Of a stretch of DNA of 15,922 bases, positions 7,518-14,712 are shown in pieces (the first letter of the stretch is position 1; each line of letters begins with the position of its first letter). The DNA comes from an uncultured Bacteroidales bacterium (GTDB taxonomy: Bacteria > Bacteroidota > Bacteroidia > Bacteroidales > UBA932). Where the stretch lies: positions 1-15,922 of the forward strand of contig ONYJ01000074.1 of assembly GCA_900322025.1 (NCBI GenBank). The letters run 5' to 3'. The position numbers and the translations under genes were made by a program. The notes below the pieces were generated by a model. That model made no database searches and was not told the DNA's origin. It was given only the letters and a program-made list of their open reading frames with translations.

Positions 7518-8903
7518 TCATGCCGAGCCAAAAAGTTCTTCCGCAAAGCGTTCGTAATTATTGTTGGCGTTCCATTTTTCTTTCCAGTTTGCATAAGCGT
7601 TATGACGCATTTGCATTTGAGCTTTAGTAGGCAGTAGAATAAAATCTAATATTTGTTTCTTGAGCTCTTGGGCTGTTATGTTTGCTCCTACAAGATAACC
7701 TAATGGGCAGTTATGGAACAACTCGCTTACTCCACCAACATTAGAGGCTATTACAGGGATGCCATAGCTCATAGCCTCCATTATGGAAACAGGTATGCCT
7801 TCAGACTCACTAACCAAAATAAACAAATCCGCTCCATAGTTTTTGTAGTGAGCCATAATTTCGCAATGCGGCATGGTGCCATTGAAGATGAACTTACTCT
7901 CCAAAAACTTTTCTTCTGAATTGAACTTCTCCGCTTTTTCTTTCAACGATTGCAGCATGACTCCACCACCAAAATGAGTATAAGTAAGTTGATAAAATCC
8001 CCTTTGCTTTATTTGCTCGGAAGCCTCCTTATCTTTGCATAGTAGTTCTAAAGCCTTAATGGTAAGGCCTGTACGTTTTAGAGGAATAACATTAGAGCAA
8101 CTTATTATGTTAAAACTTTGCGAGGAGGGTTCTTTGAGGTTTGCAAAATCTTCATTGTGATATGCAGAACCAAGATGCCATACTTCTATGTTTTTAGGAC
8201 AAGGATTGTAATTATGTGTAATGTACTCCATTCCGTTGTAAGAAACAGGCAGGGCAAAATCTGTTTCTGCCATTATCTGATTGCGGAAAGGAAGATAGCC
8301 TTTAACTCCTTCGTAAAGATCTGAACCATGAAACCTTACGCAAAAAACAGGCATGATTTCTACCTCTGGCCTTAGCAGTTTTTTCAGAAAAGGAATAAGC
8401 ATTGCCGATTTATCGCCCCAGTAAAAATATATTTTATCTGCAAACGAACATTCTCTGATAATTTCTTTCACGAGCTTTTTTCTGCTGAGAATGGTGCGTA
8501 GCATCAGAAAATAGTTGAAGAAAATCTGTAACCGCTTTATTATGCCGGCTTTCTTATGGGCAGGGCTGGGCTTTTTTCCATGTTTGTATTCCAGCTTTAT
8601 ATTACGCCCAAACATAGCCCTAAAGAATTCTTTTGTAGCAAAAAAGAAAGGGGCAGTGTTAAAGAGTCCACTCTTCAGATAGCCTATTCTGTATTTGTGG
8701 TCAAAGGGCAGTAATGGGGATGCTATATCTACATTGGCCGGAAGTGCTCTTTTTCTACCTCCGGGGCAATACAGCGGAAATATTGTAATCTTATAGAACT
8801 GCTTTGCCAAAAAAGGGACTTCTTCCGCAAGGAAAGACTCGCCCATTCCATACGGGAAAGTATTGGAAAATAAGACGAGTCTGGCCTTATAGGAATCGTT
8901 CAT
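7518..8903 (-). CDS. GT4-type glycosyltransferase
   Basis: A 461-residue GT-B fold glycosyltransferase, probably family GT4. The C-terminal nucleotide-sugar domain holds the EX7E motif in SESEGIPVSIMEA (Glu368 and Glu376), then GIPVIASNVGGVSEL and a GYLVG loop, all typical of this family. It also has an IISCSNVIPLKRTGL strand-loop where the C-terminal domain starts. The N-terminal acceptor half begins ARLVLFSNTFPYGMGESFLAEE, cut by me into family-like pieces: VLFSNTFPYG and ESFLAEEVPFL. That opening recalls exopolysaccharide/colanic-type enzymes. Donor and acceptor are unknown. It is cytoplasmic or membrane-associated with no signal peptide. The gene lies 8 bases after the OmpA-like/TPR gene and probably shares a transcript with it and kdsB. 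Confidence 0.88.
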   Translation of the reverse strand: MNDSYKARLVLFSNTFPYGMGESFLAEEVPFLAKQFYKITIFPLYCPGGRKRALPANVDIASPLLPFDHKYRIGYLKSGLFNTAPFFFATKEFFRAMFGRNIKLEYKHGKKPSPAHKKAGIIKRLQIFFNYFLMLRTILSRKKLVKEIIRECSFADKIYFYWGDKSAMLIPFLKKLLRPEVEIMPVFCVRFHGSDLYEGVKGYLPFRNQIMAETDFALPVSYNGMEYITHNYNPCPKNIEVWHLGSAYHNEDFANLKEPSSQSFNIISCSNVIPLKRTGLTIKALELLCKDKEASEQIKQRGFYQLTYTHFGGGVMLQSLKEKAEKFNSEEKFLESKFIFNGTMPHCEIMAHYKNYGADLFILVSESEGIPVSIMEAMSYGIPVIASNVGGVSELFHNCPLGYLVGANITAQELKKQILDFILLPTKAQMQMRHNAYANWKEKWNANNNYERFAEELFGSA

Positions 8904-8911
8904 TGGTATTG

Positions 8912-10591
8912 CTATTGAAGAGGAGCAAATTCAATATCGTTTTCTATGCGGTCTTCGTAAATCTTTTTATCAAAAGCTTTTACAAGTTCGTTTTCGCAGG
9001 TGGTAACATCTCCCTTACGGGCGGCAATAATTGCTCTTAAATAAGATTCGTCTGGATCGTTCTCTTTTGTAAGCAGTCTGACGGCCTGATCGGTTTTGCC
9101 TGTAAGCAGTAAGGCCAAAGCATGAGTAAAGCCCTTTGTGCCTTCCAAAACTTCAAGAGCTCCGTTATAATCGCCATCCATAATCAGGAGAGAACCGAGG
9201 TTTTGCTTTGCTTCGTTTATAATTTCGCCGTTTTCTCCTTTAGCCATATAGAAATATTCAGCAGCCTTATCTGCATTGCCTTTTTGCAACTCGCAAACAC
9301 CGAGATTATTATACAAACCGGCTGTTTTGTTGCCTATATTTTTCAGATAACCGGCGGCTGCATCTGGCTGATTGTTTGCCAAAGCCAAAGCAGCAAGGTT
9401 GTTGTAGGCGCGCCAGCTATTGAATTTTTGGGCAGCCTTCTTGTATATAGAAACCTTAGTATCGGCATTATCAAATAGTGTTGCTGCATATAGCAGCCCT
9501 TCTTCTGTAAGGCGCGAATCGTCTTTTTGTACCATTTGCATGAGTTCCTGATCAGAGAAATTGGTTCTCTTAACATCGGCTACAATACGGCTTCTTCTAA
9601 GCTGAGGCAAAACTTTGCTGGAAAGAGTTTGGAATACCTGAGACATGTTGCGTATCTCGCGCTCTCTTACAGCAGGGTCTGAGTACATAGACAACACTCT
9701 GATGATAAGATCTTTGTCTTCTATATTAGACTGTTCTACGAGCTTTTTGAATCCTTCCCAGTCTTCGCCTTTTTCTTCTACAGAAACATCGAGATTAAGG
9801 TTGGCTCTTTTTGAAATGGTTTTATCGTAAGCTTCTTTTGCGCTTTTAGCTCTTTGAATAGACAACTTATTGTTCTTGTCTTCCGGGCCTTCCGGAGAGG
9901 CATATCCAATGATTTTACCGCCCTCAACTTTAGCTTTCTGGTCGGTTTGAGCTTCTTTAAGGAATTGTTCAAAAGCTTTTATTTCAGCAGAGTTTAGTCG
10001 AGATGTTTTTACATCTGCTTTATTTACATCGTAAAGAATCTGAGTTTCTATTTGCTCGGTAAATTCTTTTTGATAGTTGTCTTGGGCAACAAATGCAATA
10101 CCGTTGTTTTTAGCTAACATATAGGTAGTGTTAGTTCCTTCTGCTATTTTGAAAGGAAGCGGATATTCCCAGTTTTTTGATTTATTGGCATTGTAGATAG
10201 TTACCCTGAGTTGTAGGGTAGCTTTTTCCATGCCGGGCTTATACGGAAAAACAACGGTTCTGGTATGAGACTTTGAAGTTTTATATGGAACAACAGCATA
10301 GTTGTCTCTTATTTTTTCTCCCTGCAACCAAAAATCTTCTCCTACTTCTTTTTGGTTATTTGCATAAATCAATTCTGGGGTTACCTTCATATAAGCCTTT
10401 GGAATAAAATAGTTTGCAGGAAAGTCTATGGTGTAAGAGGCTTTGATTTGTCCGGCTGTAGCTTCCAAAATCTGAGGATTACAGCTGGTTTTTGTCATTG
10501 AAGCTAACTTGGCCATCTGTTGCGGATTGGCGCAAAATGTTGTAGTAACAGCCACTGCAACAAAGAGTAAATATTTAAATAATCTATTCAT
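8912..10591 (-). CDS. Secreted protein with OmpA-like region and TPR repeats
   Basis: I do not recognise a named gene. This 559-residue protein has a signal peptide (about residues 1-20; TTFC-A is a poor lipobox). A beta-rich domain (about 45-150) follows. Then comes an OmpA-C-like segment: ILYDVNKADVKTS (185-197), IIGYASPEG (227-235) and NNKLSIQRA (240-248), which mirrors the peptidoglycan-binding core with its spaced N and LS..RA residues. The C-terminal 200 residues are helical tetratricopeptide-like repeats, for example YNNLAALALANNQPDAAAGYL (396-416) and YNNLGVCELQKGNADKAAEYF (427-447). It is probably a periplasmic or outer-membrane-associated envelope protein, perhaps anchored to peptidoglycan. 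It sits 16 bases after kdsB and 8 bases before the glycosyltransferase gene. Confidence 0.75.
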   Translation of the reverse strand: MNRLFKYLLFVAVAVTTTFCANPQQMAKLASMTKTSCNPQILEATAGQIKASYTIDFPANYFIPKAYMKVTPELIYANNQKEVGEDFWLQGEKIRDNYAVVPYKTSKSHTRTVVFPYKPGMEKATLQLRVTIYNANKSKNWEYPLPFKIAEGTNTTYMLAKNNGIAFVAQDNYQKEFTEQIETQILYDVNKADVKTSRLNSAEIKAFEQFLKEAQTDQKAKVEGGKIIGYASPEGPEDKNNKLSIQRAKSAKEAYDKTISKRANLNLDVSVEEKGEDWEGFKKLVEQSNIEDKDLIIRVLSMYSDPAVREREIRNMSQVFQTLSSKVLPQLRRSRIVADVKRTNFSDQELMQMVQKDDSRLTEEGLLYAATLFDNADTKVSIYKKAAQKFNSWRAYNNLAALALANNQPDAAAGYLKNIGNKTAGLYNNLGVCELQKGNADKAAEYFYMAKGENGEIINEAKQNLGSLLIMDGDYNGALEVLEGTKGFTHALALLLTGKTDQAVRLLTKENDPDESYLRAIIAARKGDVTTCENELVKAFDKKIYEDRIENDIEFAPLQ

Positions 10592-10607
10592 ATAACTGTT
10601 ATTTTTA

Positions 10608-11366
10608 TTATTGCTCAGGAATTTTTATGTTGTTCACTCTTTTGAGATCTTCCGGTGTATCTATTCCAAAAGAGGGTTGATTACATTCGGCTACTCTGAT
10701 TCTGAACCCATTTTCTAACCATCTCAACTGTTCGAGTTTTTCTGTTTGTTCCAGAAAACTTTCCGGCAAAGAACAAATCTGTTTTAGAATATTGCATCTG
10801 TATCCATACAAGCCTACATGCAGGTAGTATGAAATGTGTTCGAGATCTTCTTGCTGCAAAGTACGGGCCCTGTTAAAGGGAATAGGGCTGCGGCTAAAAT
10901 ACAGAGCATTATTGTTTTTATCCAAAACTACTTTAGGTCTGTTAGGATCTGCTATATCTGCAATACAGTCTGCCCGTTTAACAATGGTAGCTATATCTAC
11001 TCCATCTTGCATAAGTGTATCTGCCAGTGTTTTCAGTTGTATGGGACTTATAAAAGGTTCATCTCCTTGTACATTTACCACCCCATCAAAAACTTTGCCG
11101 TTGGAAGAATAGTTGTTGAGAGCTTCCAAGCAACGGTCTGTTCCGCTTCTATGCTTTTCGGACGTCATAACTGCAACTCCTCCAAATTTTTCTACGGTAT
11201 CAAAAATACGGCTGTCATCAGTGGCTACGCAAACATTGTCGAACACTTTTCTTGCTTGTTCAAAAACTCTAACTACCATAGGTGTTCCGTGTACCATTGC
11301 CAGAGGTTTGCCCGGAAACCGCGTAGAAGAGTATCTGGATGGTATTATTGCCAAAATGTTTTTCAT
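10608..11366 (-). CDS. kdsB: CMP-Kdo synthetase (3-deoxy-manno-octulosonate cytidylyltransferase)
   Basis: A 252-residue cytoplasmic enzyme that activates Kdo with CTP to CMP-Kdo for the LPS inner core. The N-terminal nucleotide-binding loop is IPSRYSSTRFPGKPL (8-22). SGTDR (74-78) and NVQGDEPFI (98-106) supply the CTP- and metal-binding residues, including Asp102. YFSRSPIPF and a late SFGIDTPEDL segment are family-typical, as is the length. The start ATG is at 11364-11366, about 45 bases downstream of a candidate promoter. It is the first gene of a minus-strand envelope operon and is divergent from the sigma-54 activator. Confidence 0.96.
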   Translation of the reverse strand: MKNILAIIPSRYSSTRFPGKPLAMVHGTPMVVRVFEQARKVFDNVCVATDDSRIFDTVEKFGGVAVMTSEKHRSGTDRCLEALNNYSSNGKVFDGVVNVQGDEPFISPIQLKTLADTLMQDGVDIATIVKRADCIADIADPNRPKVVLDKNNNALYFSRSPIPFNRARTLQQEDLEHISYYLHVGLYGYRCNILKQICSLPESFLEQTEKLEQLRWLENGFRIRVAECNQPSFGIDTPEDLKRVNNIKIPEQ

Positions 11367-11415
11367 TGCAGTAAAAAATCAGCAATACCAAAATGGGAGT
11401 AGGCTTGCTATGGGA

Positions 11416-11423
11416 CAAAAGTA
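11416..11423 (-). promoter_or_regulatory. -7 promoter element for kdsB operon
   Basis: The minus strand reads TACTTTTG, an exact TAnnTTTG match in the 133-base divergent gap. Transcription would start near 11410, leaving a leader of about 45 bases. T-rich sequence lies upstream, but there is no clear TTTG at -33. Confidence 0.45.
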
Positions 11424-11465
11424 CAGAAAAAATGTTAAAAACTTTTATAAAGCCAAACAGATTCT

Positions 11466-11473
11466 TAACTTTG
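11466..11473 (+). promoter_or_regulatory. -7 promoter element for the sigma-54 activator–secG operon
   Basis: The plus strand reads TAACTTTG, an exact TAnnTTTG match. A TTTT run at 11443-11446 lies 19 bases upstream where the -33 element is expected. The predicted transcript starts near 11478, with a leader of about 20 bases that includes a weak AGGA (11492-11495) just before the ATG at 11500. Confidence 0.5.
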
Positions 11474-11499
11474 CATTTGTCTGAAAAAAACAGGAAGAA

Positions 11500-12675
11500 A
11501 TGGAATTGCAGAGTTTGAAAAACCGCTTCGACCTTATAGGAGACGATCCTCAGTTCAATCGTGCTTTGGCGATAGCAGAACAGGTTGCCTCTACAGATTT
11601 ATCTGTGCTGGTGAGCGGAGAGAGCGGGGTTGGTAAAGAATCTATCCCTCAGATAATACACAACAGTAGCCCCAGAAAGCATAATAAATACATAGCTGTT
11701 AACTGCGGAGCAATTCCGGAGGGAACCATGGAATCGGAATTGTTTGGCCACATTAAGGGCTCTTTTACCGGAGCAAATGAAAACCGCAAGGGTTATTTCG
11801 AAGTAGCAGATGGAGGCACTATTTTTTTAGATGAAGTAGGAGAGTTATCGGCCGAGTCTCAAAAGCGTTTGCTCAGGGTTTTGGAAAGTGGAGAATTTTA
11901 TAAGGTAGGTTCTTCTGTTGTGCAAAAGACAAATGTTAGAGTAATTGCTGCAACCAATGTTAATTTAACAGAGGCTATACGTCTGAAAAAATTCAGAGAA
12001 GATCTCTACTATAGGTTGAATCAGGTTCCCGTCTTTCTTCCCCCTTTAAGGCAGCGTAAGGGAGATATATGCTTGTTGTTCAGAAAATTTGCGGTTGATT
12101 GTGCAGACCGATATAACATGCCTCCCATTGCTTTAACAAGAGATGCTCAAGCCATGTTGATGTCTTACAGGTGGCCTGGTAATATCAGGCAGTTGAAGAA
12201 TATAGTGGAGCAGATTACGGTTCTCGAGACCGGCCGGCTTATAGAATCAGAAGTGCTTAAAAATTATCTCCCCAATCAAGACGAAGATCTTCATCCTGCG
12301 TTGAGAGCCCTGCCTTCTCAAGAGAATGCTTTTTCCGGAGAGAAGGAGATGATATACAAATTGATATATTCCCTCAAGCAAGAAGTAGAACAGATTAAAC
12401 AGCAGCTTGCTGCCGTAGCTGTTCAGCCTCAAACAAATACGCAGCACATACAGGTTTCGCCACAGCCTTCAGATCATATAATTGTGGTTTCTCCGGAACA
12501 AGAAGAAGGGGTGAAAGACCTTTCTATAAGTTCTATGTATGAGGAGAAGATTCGCGAAGCTCTTGGCAAATTCCCAAGAAACCGTAAGGCGGCAGCCTCA
12601 CAGTTGGGTATATCTGAACGCACCCTATACCGGAAGATAAAAGAATATGGAATAGATATAAAAAAGAAGAAATGA
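11500..12675 (+). CDS. Sigma-54-dependent AAA+ transcriptional activator lacking a receiver domain
   Basis: This 391-residue bacterial enhancer-binding protein starts almost directly with the AAA+ domain. Walker A is GESGVGKE (40-47), the sigma-54 contact loop is GSFTGA (87-92, a known variant of GAFTGA), Walker B is GGTIFLDE (105-112), and later segments are REDLYYRLN (166-174) and RWPGNIRQL. A variable Gln/Pro-rich linker (about 285-345) leads to a Fis-type helix-turn-helix at the C-terminus (NRKAAASQLGISERTLYRKI). With no receiver, GAF or PAS sensor, activity would have to be controlled by expression, a partner protein, or not at all. Its TGA stop overlaps the start of lptE (ATGA, 12672-12675), so the two are translationally linked. 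Confidence 0.92.
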   Translation: MELQSLKNRFDLIGDDPQFNRALAIAEQVASTDLSVLVSGESGVGKESIPQIIHNSSPRKHNKYIAVNCGAIPEGTMESELFGHIKGSFTGANENRKGYFEVADGGTIFLDEVGELSAESQKRLLRVLESGEFYKVGSSVVQKTNVRVIAATNVNLTEAIRLKKFREDLYYRLNQVPVFLPPLRQRKGDICLLFRKFAVDCADRYNMPPIALTRDAQAMLMSYRWPGNIRQLKNIVEQITVLETGRLIESEVLKNYLPNQDEDLHPALRALPSQENAFSGEKEMIYKLIYSLKQEVEQIKQQLAAVAVQPQTNTQHIQVSPQPSDHIIVVSPEQEEGVKDLSISSMYEEKIREALGKFPRNRKAAASQLGISERTLYRKIKEYGIDIKKKK

Positions 12676-13187
12676 AACACGCACTAAAAGCTTTGTTTGT
12701 CTCGATTTGTTCAGCAATAGCTGTAGGCTGTGGAATATACTCGTTTTCAGGTACATCTCTTCAGCCAGATATAAAAACAATCTATGTTGCCGACATTGAA
12801 AACAGAGCAATGCAGATAAATCCTACTCTGGCATCGCAGATGACACAGGCTTTGCAAGACAAATATCGTAGGCTAACAAAACTGGAGGCTGTTTCGGAGG
12901 ATGCAGACTTAGAAGTTACCGGCCATATAATGAGTTATGAGGTAACTCCTACAGCCGTTACTGCAGATGAGGTGGCCTCTCGCAACCGACTTACCATAAC
13001 GGTTAAGATTTTTTATAAAAATAATAAGTATCCAGACGAAGGTTTTCCGGAGGGACGCTCTTTCGCCGCCTATCAGGACTATGATTCCAACAACTCGCTT
13101 GATGCTGTGCAAGATGTTCTGTGCCAGCAGATAATAGAAACTCTGGTAGAAGATATTTTCAATGCTACGGTTGCAGAATGGAGATAG
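12672..13187 (+). CDS. lptE: LPS-assembly lipoprotein LptE, Bacteroidota type
   Basis: A 171-residue lipoprotein. The signal peptide ends in AVGC, with Cys20 as the probable lipidation site; the box is slightly atypical but followed by CGIYSFSG. The mature part starts with the strand IKTIYVADIENRA, family-typical of Bacteroidota LptE. It continues with alternating strands and a helix and ends NATVAEWR. LptE plugs the LptD barrel in the outer membrane during LPS export. Translation starts within the ATGA overlap with the sigma-54 activator gene, and its last 10 bases overlap the next gene. Position between this regulator and the TPR–secG pair matches an order I recall as common in Bacteroidales. 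Confidence 0.83.
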   Translation: MKHALKALFVSICSAIAVGCGIYSFSGTSLQPDIKTIYVADIENRAMQINPTLASQMTQALQDKYRRLTKLEAVSEDADLEVTGHIMSYEVTPTAVTADEVASRNRLTITVKIFYKNNKYPDEGFPEGRSFAAYQDYDSNNSLDAVQDVLCQQIIETLVEDIFNATVAEWR

Positions 13188-13843
13188 AAAACCTTAAATA
13201 TTCAGACATTCCTTCTTTAGACTTGATGGAATTAGATACTGCCGTAAAACAGTATCCATGGTTTTCCTATCTTCGTCAGGTTCTTATGGAGAAGCTGTAT
13301 AAGGTTGATAAAGAGGCTTTCAGGCAAAAGTTGGCAGAGGTGGCGGTGTTTTTGTCTTCCAGAAAAACTCTGTACGACAGAATAAATGCTTGTGTGGACA
13401 ATACGCAAGAAGAAGATATTACTGCCGTGCAGACAGAGGATGTTGTGGTTGAGGAATATGAGCCGGTGCACAAACCTAAGGTGGTGGTGGTGGGCGGAGA
13501 TTTCTTTACCAAAGAAGATTTGAAGACCATAAATCCGGAAGAAGACATGGAACTCAAATTAAGAAACAGCCCATTTTATCGCCCTGCAGAACATGCGGAA
13601 AAAGCGGAAGATACAGTAGAGGGAACAAAAGGAAAAGAAAAATCTTCTCTCTACACTGCAGATGGAAAAGTTAATTTTGATGACTTGGCATTTTGTACAG
13701 AAACTCTCGGGCATATTTATGCCCAACAGGGTTTCTACGATAAGGCTATAGAGGTTTTTTCTAAACTAATTTTGCTATATCCGCAAAAAAGTGCTTACTT
13801 TGCAGCCCTTGTAAACGATTTGAAAAACAATAGGGTAATATAG
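13178..13843 (+). CDS. Conserved TPR-containing hypothetical protein
   Basis: A 221-residue protein without signal peptide or membrane segment, probably cytoplasmic. I chose the ATG at 13178 (MEIENLKY), which overlaps lptE by 10 bases. An upstream ATG at 13121 would bury 57 more bases in lptE and add low-complexity residues. The N-terminal part has an aromatic YPWFSYLRQVL segment, the middle is acidic and probably disordered, and the C-terminal part holds one clear tetratricopeptide unit (about 173-206, LGHIYAQQGFYDKAIEVF). The family occurs between lptE and secG in related bacteria as far as I recall. No function can be assigned; the location suggests an envelope-assembly or scaffold role, which is inference. 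Confidence 0.7.
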   Translation: MEIENLKYSDIPSLDLMELDTAVKQYPWFSYLRQVLMEKLYKVDKEAFRQKLAEVAVFLSSRKTLYDRINACVDNTQEEDITAVQTEDVVVEEYEPVHKPKVVVVGGDFFTKEDLKTINPEEDMELKLRNSPFYRPAEHAEKAEDTVEGTKGKEKSSLYTADGKVNFDDLAFCTETLGHIYAQQGFYDKAIEVFSKLILLYPQKSAYFAALVNDLKNNRVI

Positions 13844-13867
13844 AAATAAAACAAAAACAAATCTGAT

Positions 13868-14218
13868 ATGTATAGTGCGTTTGTTGTAATTATTGTATTG
13901 GCAAGCATTTTTCTTACCATAGCCGTTCTGCTTCAAAATTCTAAGGGCGGTGGGCTTGCTTCTAATTTTGCTGCTGGAAACCAAACATTTGGCGTTAGAG
14001 AAACTGCAAGTTTTTTGGAGAAGGCAACATGGGTGTTGGCCGCAGTGGTAATAATAGTTAGCATTGCAGCTTCTGCAACCATTTCCGGAAGCTCAAACAC
14101 CAGAAAGTCTGATTTAACCAAAGAGCTCCAGAAGAGCGCTCCTTCTAATAATGTGCCAACTTTCCCTTTGAGCACAACTCCGGAGAACACTCCTCAAGAC
14201 GCAACACCGGCAGAATAA
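13868..14218 (+). CDS. secG: Protein translocase subunit SecG
   Basis: This 116-residue inner-membrane protein supports SecYEG preprotein export. It has two transmembrane helices (about 2-22 and 53-75). Between them is the conserved SecG loop LLQNSKGGGLASNF (21-34) and FGVRETASFLEKATW (42-56). The polar Ser/Thr/Pro-rich tail after residue 80 is variable. It starts 24 bases after the TPR gene and is the last gene before a strong hairpin, so it probably ends the operon begun by the sigma-54 activator. Confidence 0.95.
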   Translation: MYSAFVVIIVLASIFLTIAVLLQNSKGGGLASNFAAGNQTFGVRETASFLEKATWVLAAVVIIVSIAASATISGSSNTRKSDLTKELQKSAPSNNVPTFPLSTTPENTPQDATPAE

Positions 14219-14260
14219 GCCTAAGCGTAACAAAAACGTAACAATTTTAATAAAGAATAA

Positions 14261-14308
14261 AGTCCTGATATTGAGTCGATAAATGAATTTCAATATCAGG
14301 ATTTCTTA
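14261..14308 (+). terminator. Hairpin terminator after secG
   Basis: Arms TCCTGATATTGA (14263-14274) and TCAATATCAGGA (14290-14301) are perfect 12-base inverted repeats around a 15-base loop. One G-U and two A-U pairs extend the stem to about 15 pairs, followed by TTTCTT. It lies 44 bases after the secG stop and before the next promoter. The weak T tract leaves open a role mainly in 3'-end protection. Confidence 0.75.
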
Positions 14309-14319
14309 AAAATCCACTA

Positions 14320-14392
14320 CTTTGTTATGCAAAGAACATATAAAAGCATATATATTTGCAGTGCAAAATACAAAGCCTTGCAAAATACAAAG
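14320..14392 (+). promoter_or_regulatory. Promoter with candidate operators for the PspC–PadR genes
   Basis: A TATATTTG box (14351-14358) matches TAnnTTTG, with a predicted start near 14362. Three related symmetric or repeated elements surround it. CTTTG-TTATG-CAAAG is at 14320-14334. TTTGCA-G-TGCAAA (14355-14367) overlaps the -7 box. TGCAAAATACAAAG occurs twice with a 17-base period (14362-14375 and 14379-14392). They share a GCAAA half-site. Overlap with the promoter makes them candidate operators, possibly for the PadR encoded downstream; that link is inferred. The TTTG at 14321 is 26 bases from the -7 box, longer than usual for a -33 element. Confidence 0.45.
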
Positions 14393-14514
14393 TCAAGCCA
14401 AGTAATATTAAAAATAATATAGTATAAAAGCAATAAGAGGAAGGAACTCGAAAGGTAGCAAGAAGAAGTAGCAGAAAAGTTGTATTGAAAGTAAACAAAA
14501 TAAATAGATAAAAA
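14393..14514 (+). other. Untranslated leader before the interrupted PspC gene
   Basis: About 150 bases separate the predicted transcript start from the ATG at 14515, much longer than other leaders here. The stretch is AT-rich, then purine-rich on the plus strand (about 14430-14480). It contains AGGAAGG without a start codon at a suitable distance and no convincing hairpin or known riboswitch. Two minus-strand open frames across it look like chance frames of low-complexity hydrophobic residues. Confidence 0.35.
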
Positions 14515-14664
14515 ATGAAACAAGTTGTTAACATTGCGATTGGCAATAAAAGCTTCACGCTCGAAGTAGATGCCTTTCAAGCCTTGAAGGATTATTTGTC
14601 TGCCTTTAAGACAAAGTCTTCTGCCGGAGTTCAGACAGAAGAAACTATGCAGGAGATAGAATAA
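14515..14664 (+). CDS. 49-residue N-terminal fragment of the PspC-family protein
   Basis: If the TAA is obeyed, this ATG frame yields a 49-residue peptide with no signal or membrane segment. Its opening (VVNIAIGNKSFTLEVDAFQALKDYL, given here as VVNIAIGNKSF and DAFQALKDYL) is the beta-hairpin-plus-helix start typical of the cytoplasmic domain fused to PspC in Bacteroidales. It lacks the rest of that domain, so it is more likely a truncated product than a designed small protein. No Shine-Dalgarno precedes it. Confidence 0.5.
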   Translation: MKQVVNIAIGNKSFTLEVDAFQALKDYLSAFKTKSSAGVQTEETMQEIE

Positions 14665-14712
14665 AGAATTGCAGAAATTTTATCTTCAAAAGTATCTTCT
14701 GTAAGGAATGTT

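Noticed and set aside
7499..7518. ACAAATT / AATTTTGT inverted repeat between acyltransferase and glycosyltransferase genes
   Set aside because: The stem is short, all A-T and one base unequal, so it is not convincing as a terminator.
10836..11402. 188-residue plus-strand open frame opposite kdsB
   Set aside because: It is antisense to a well-supported CDS, has no recognisable domain and a cysteine/phenylalanine-rich composition typical of shadow frames.
14362..14392. Two-copy 14-base direct repeat considered as a CRISPR fragment
   Set aside because: The period is only 17 bases with 3-base spacing and two copies; no cas gene is present. A regulatory repeat is more likely.
14317..14580. Minus-strand open frames (87 and 77 residues) in the gap after secG
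   Set aside because: They are low-complexity Phe/Leu/Tyr-rich reads of AT-rich DNA, overlap the PspC start and promoter, and show no ribosome-binding site or homology.
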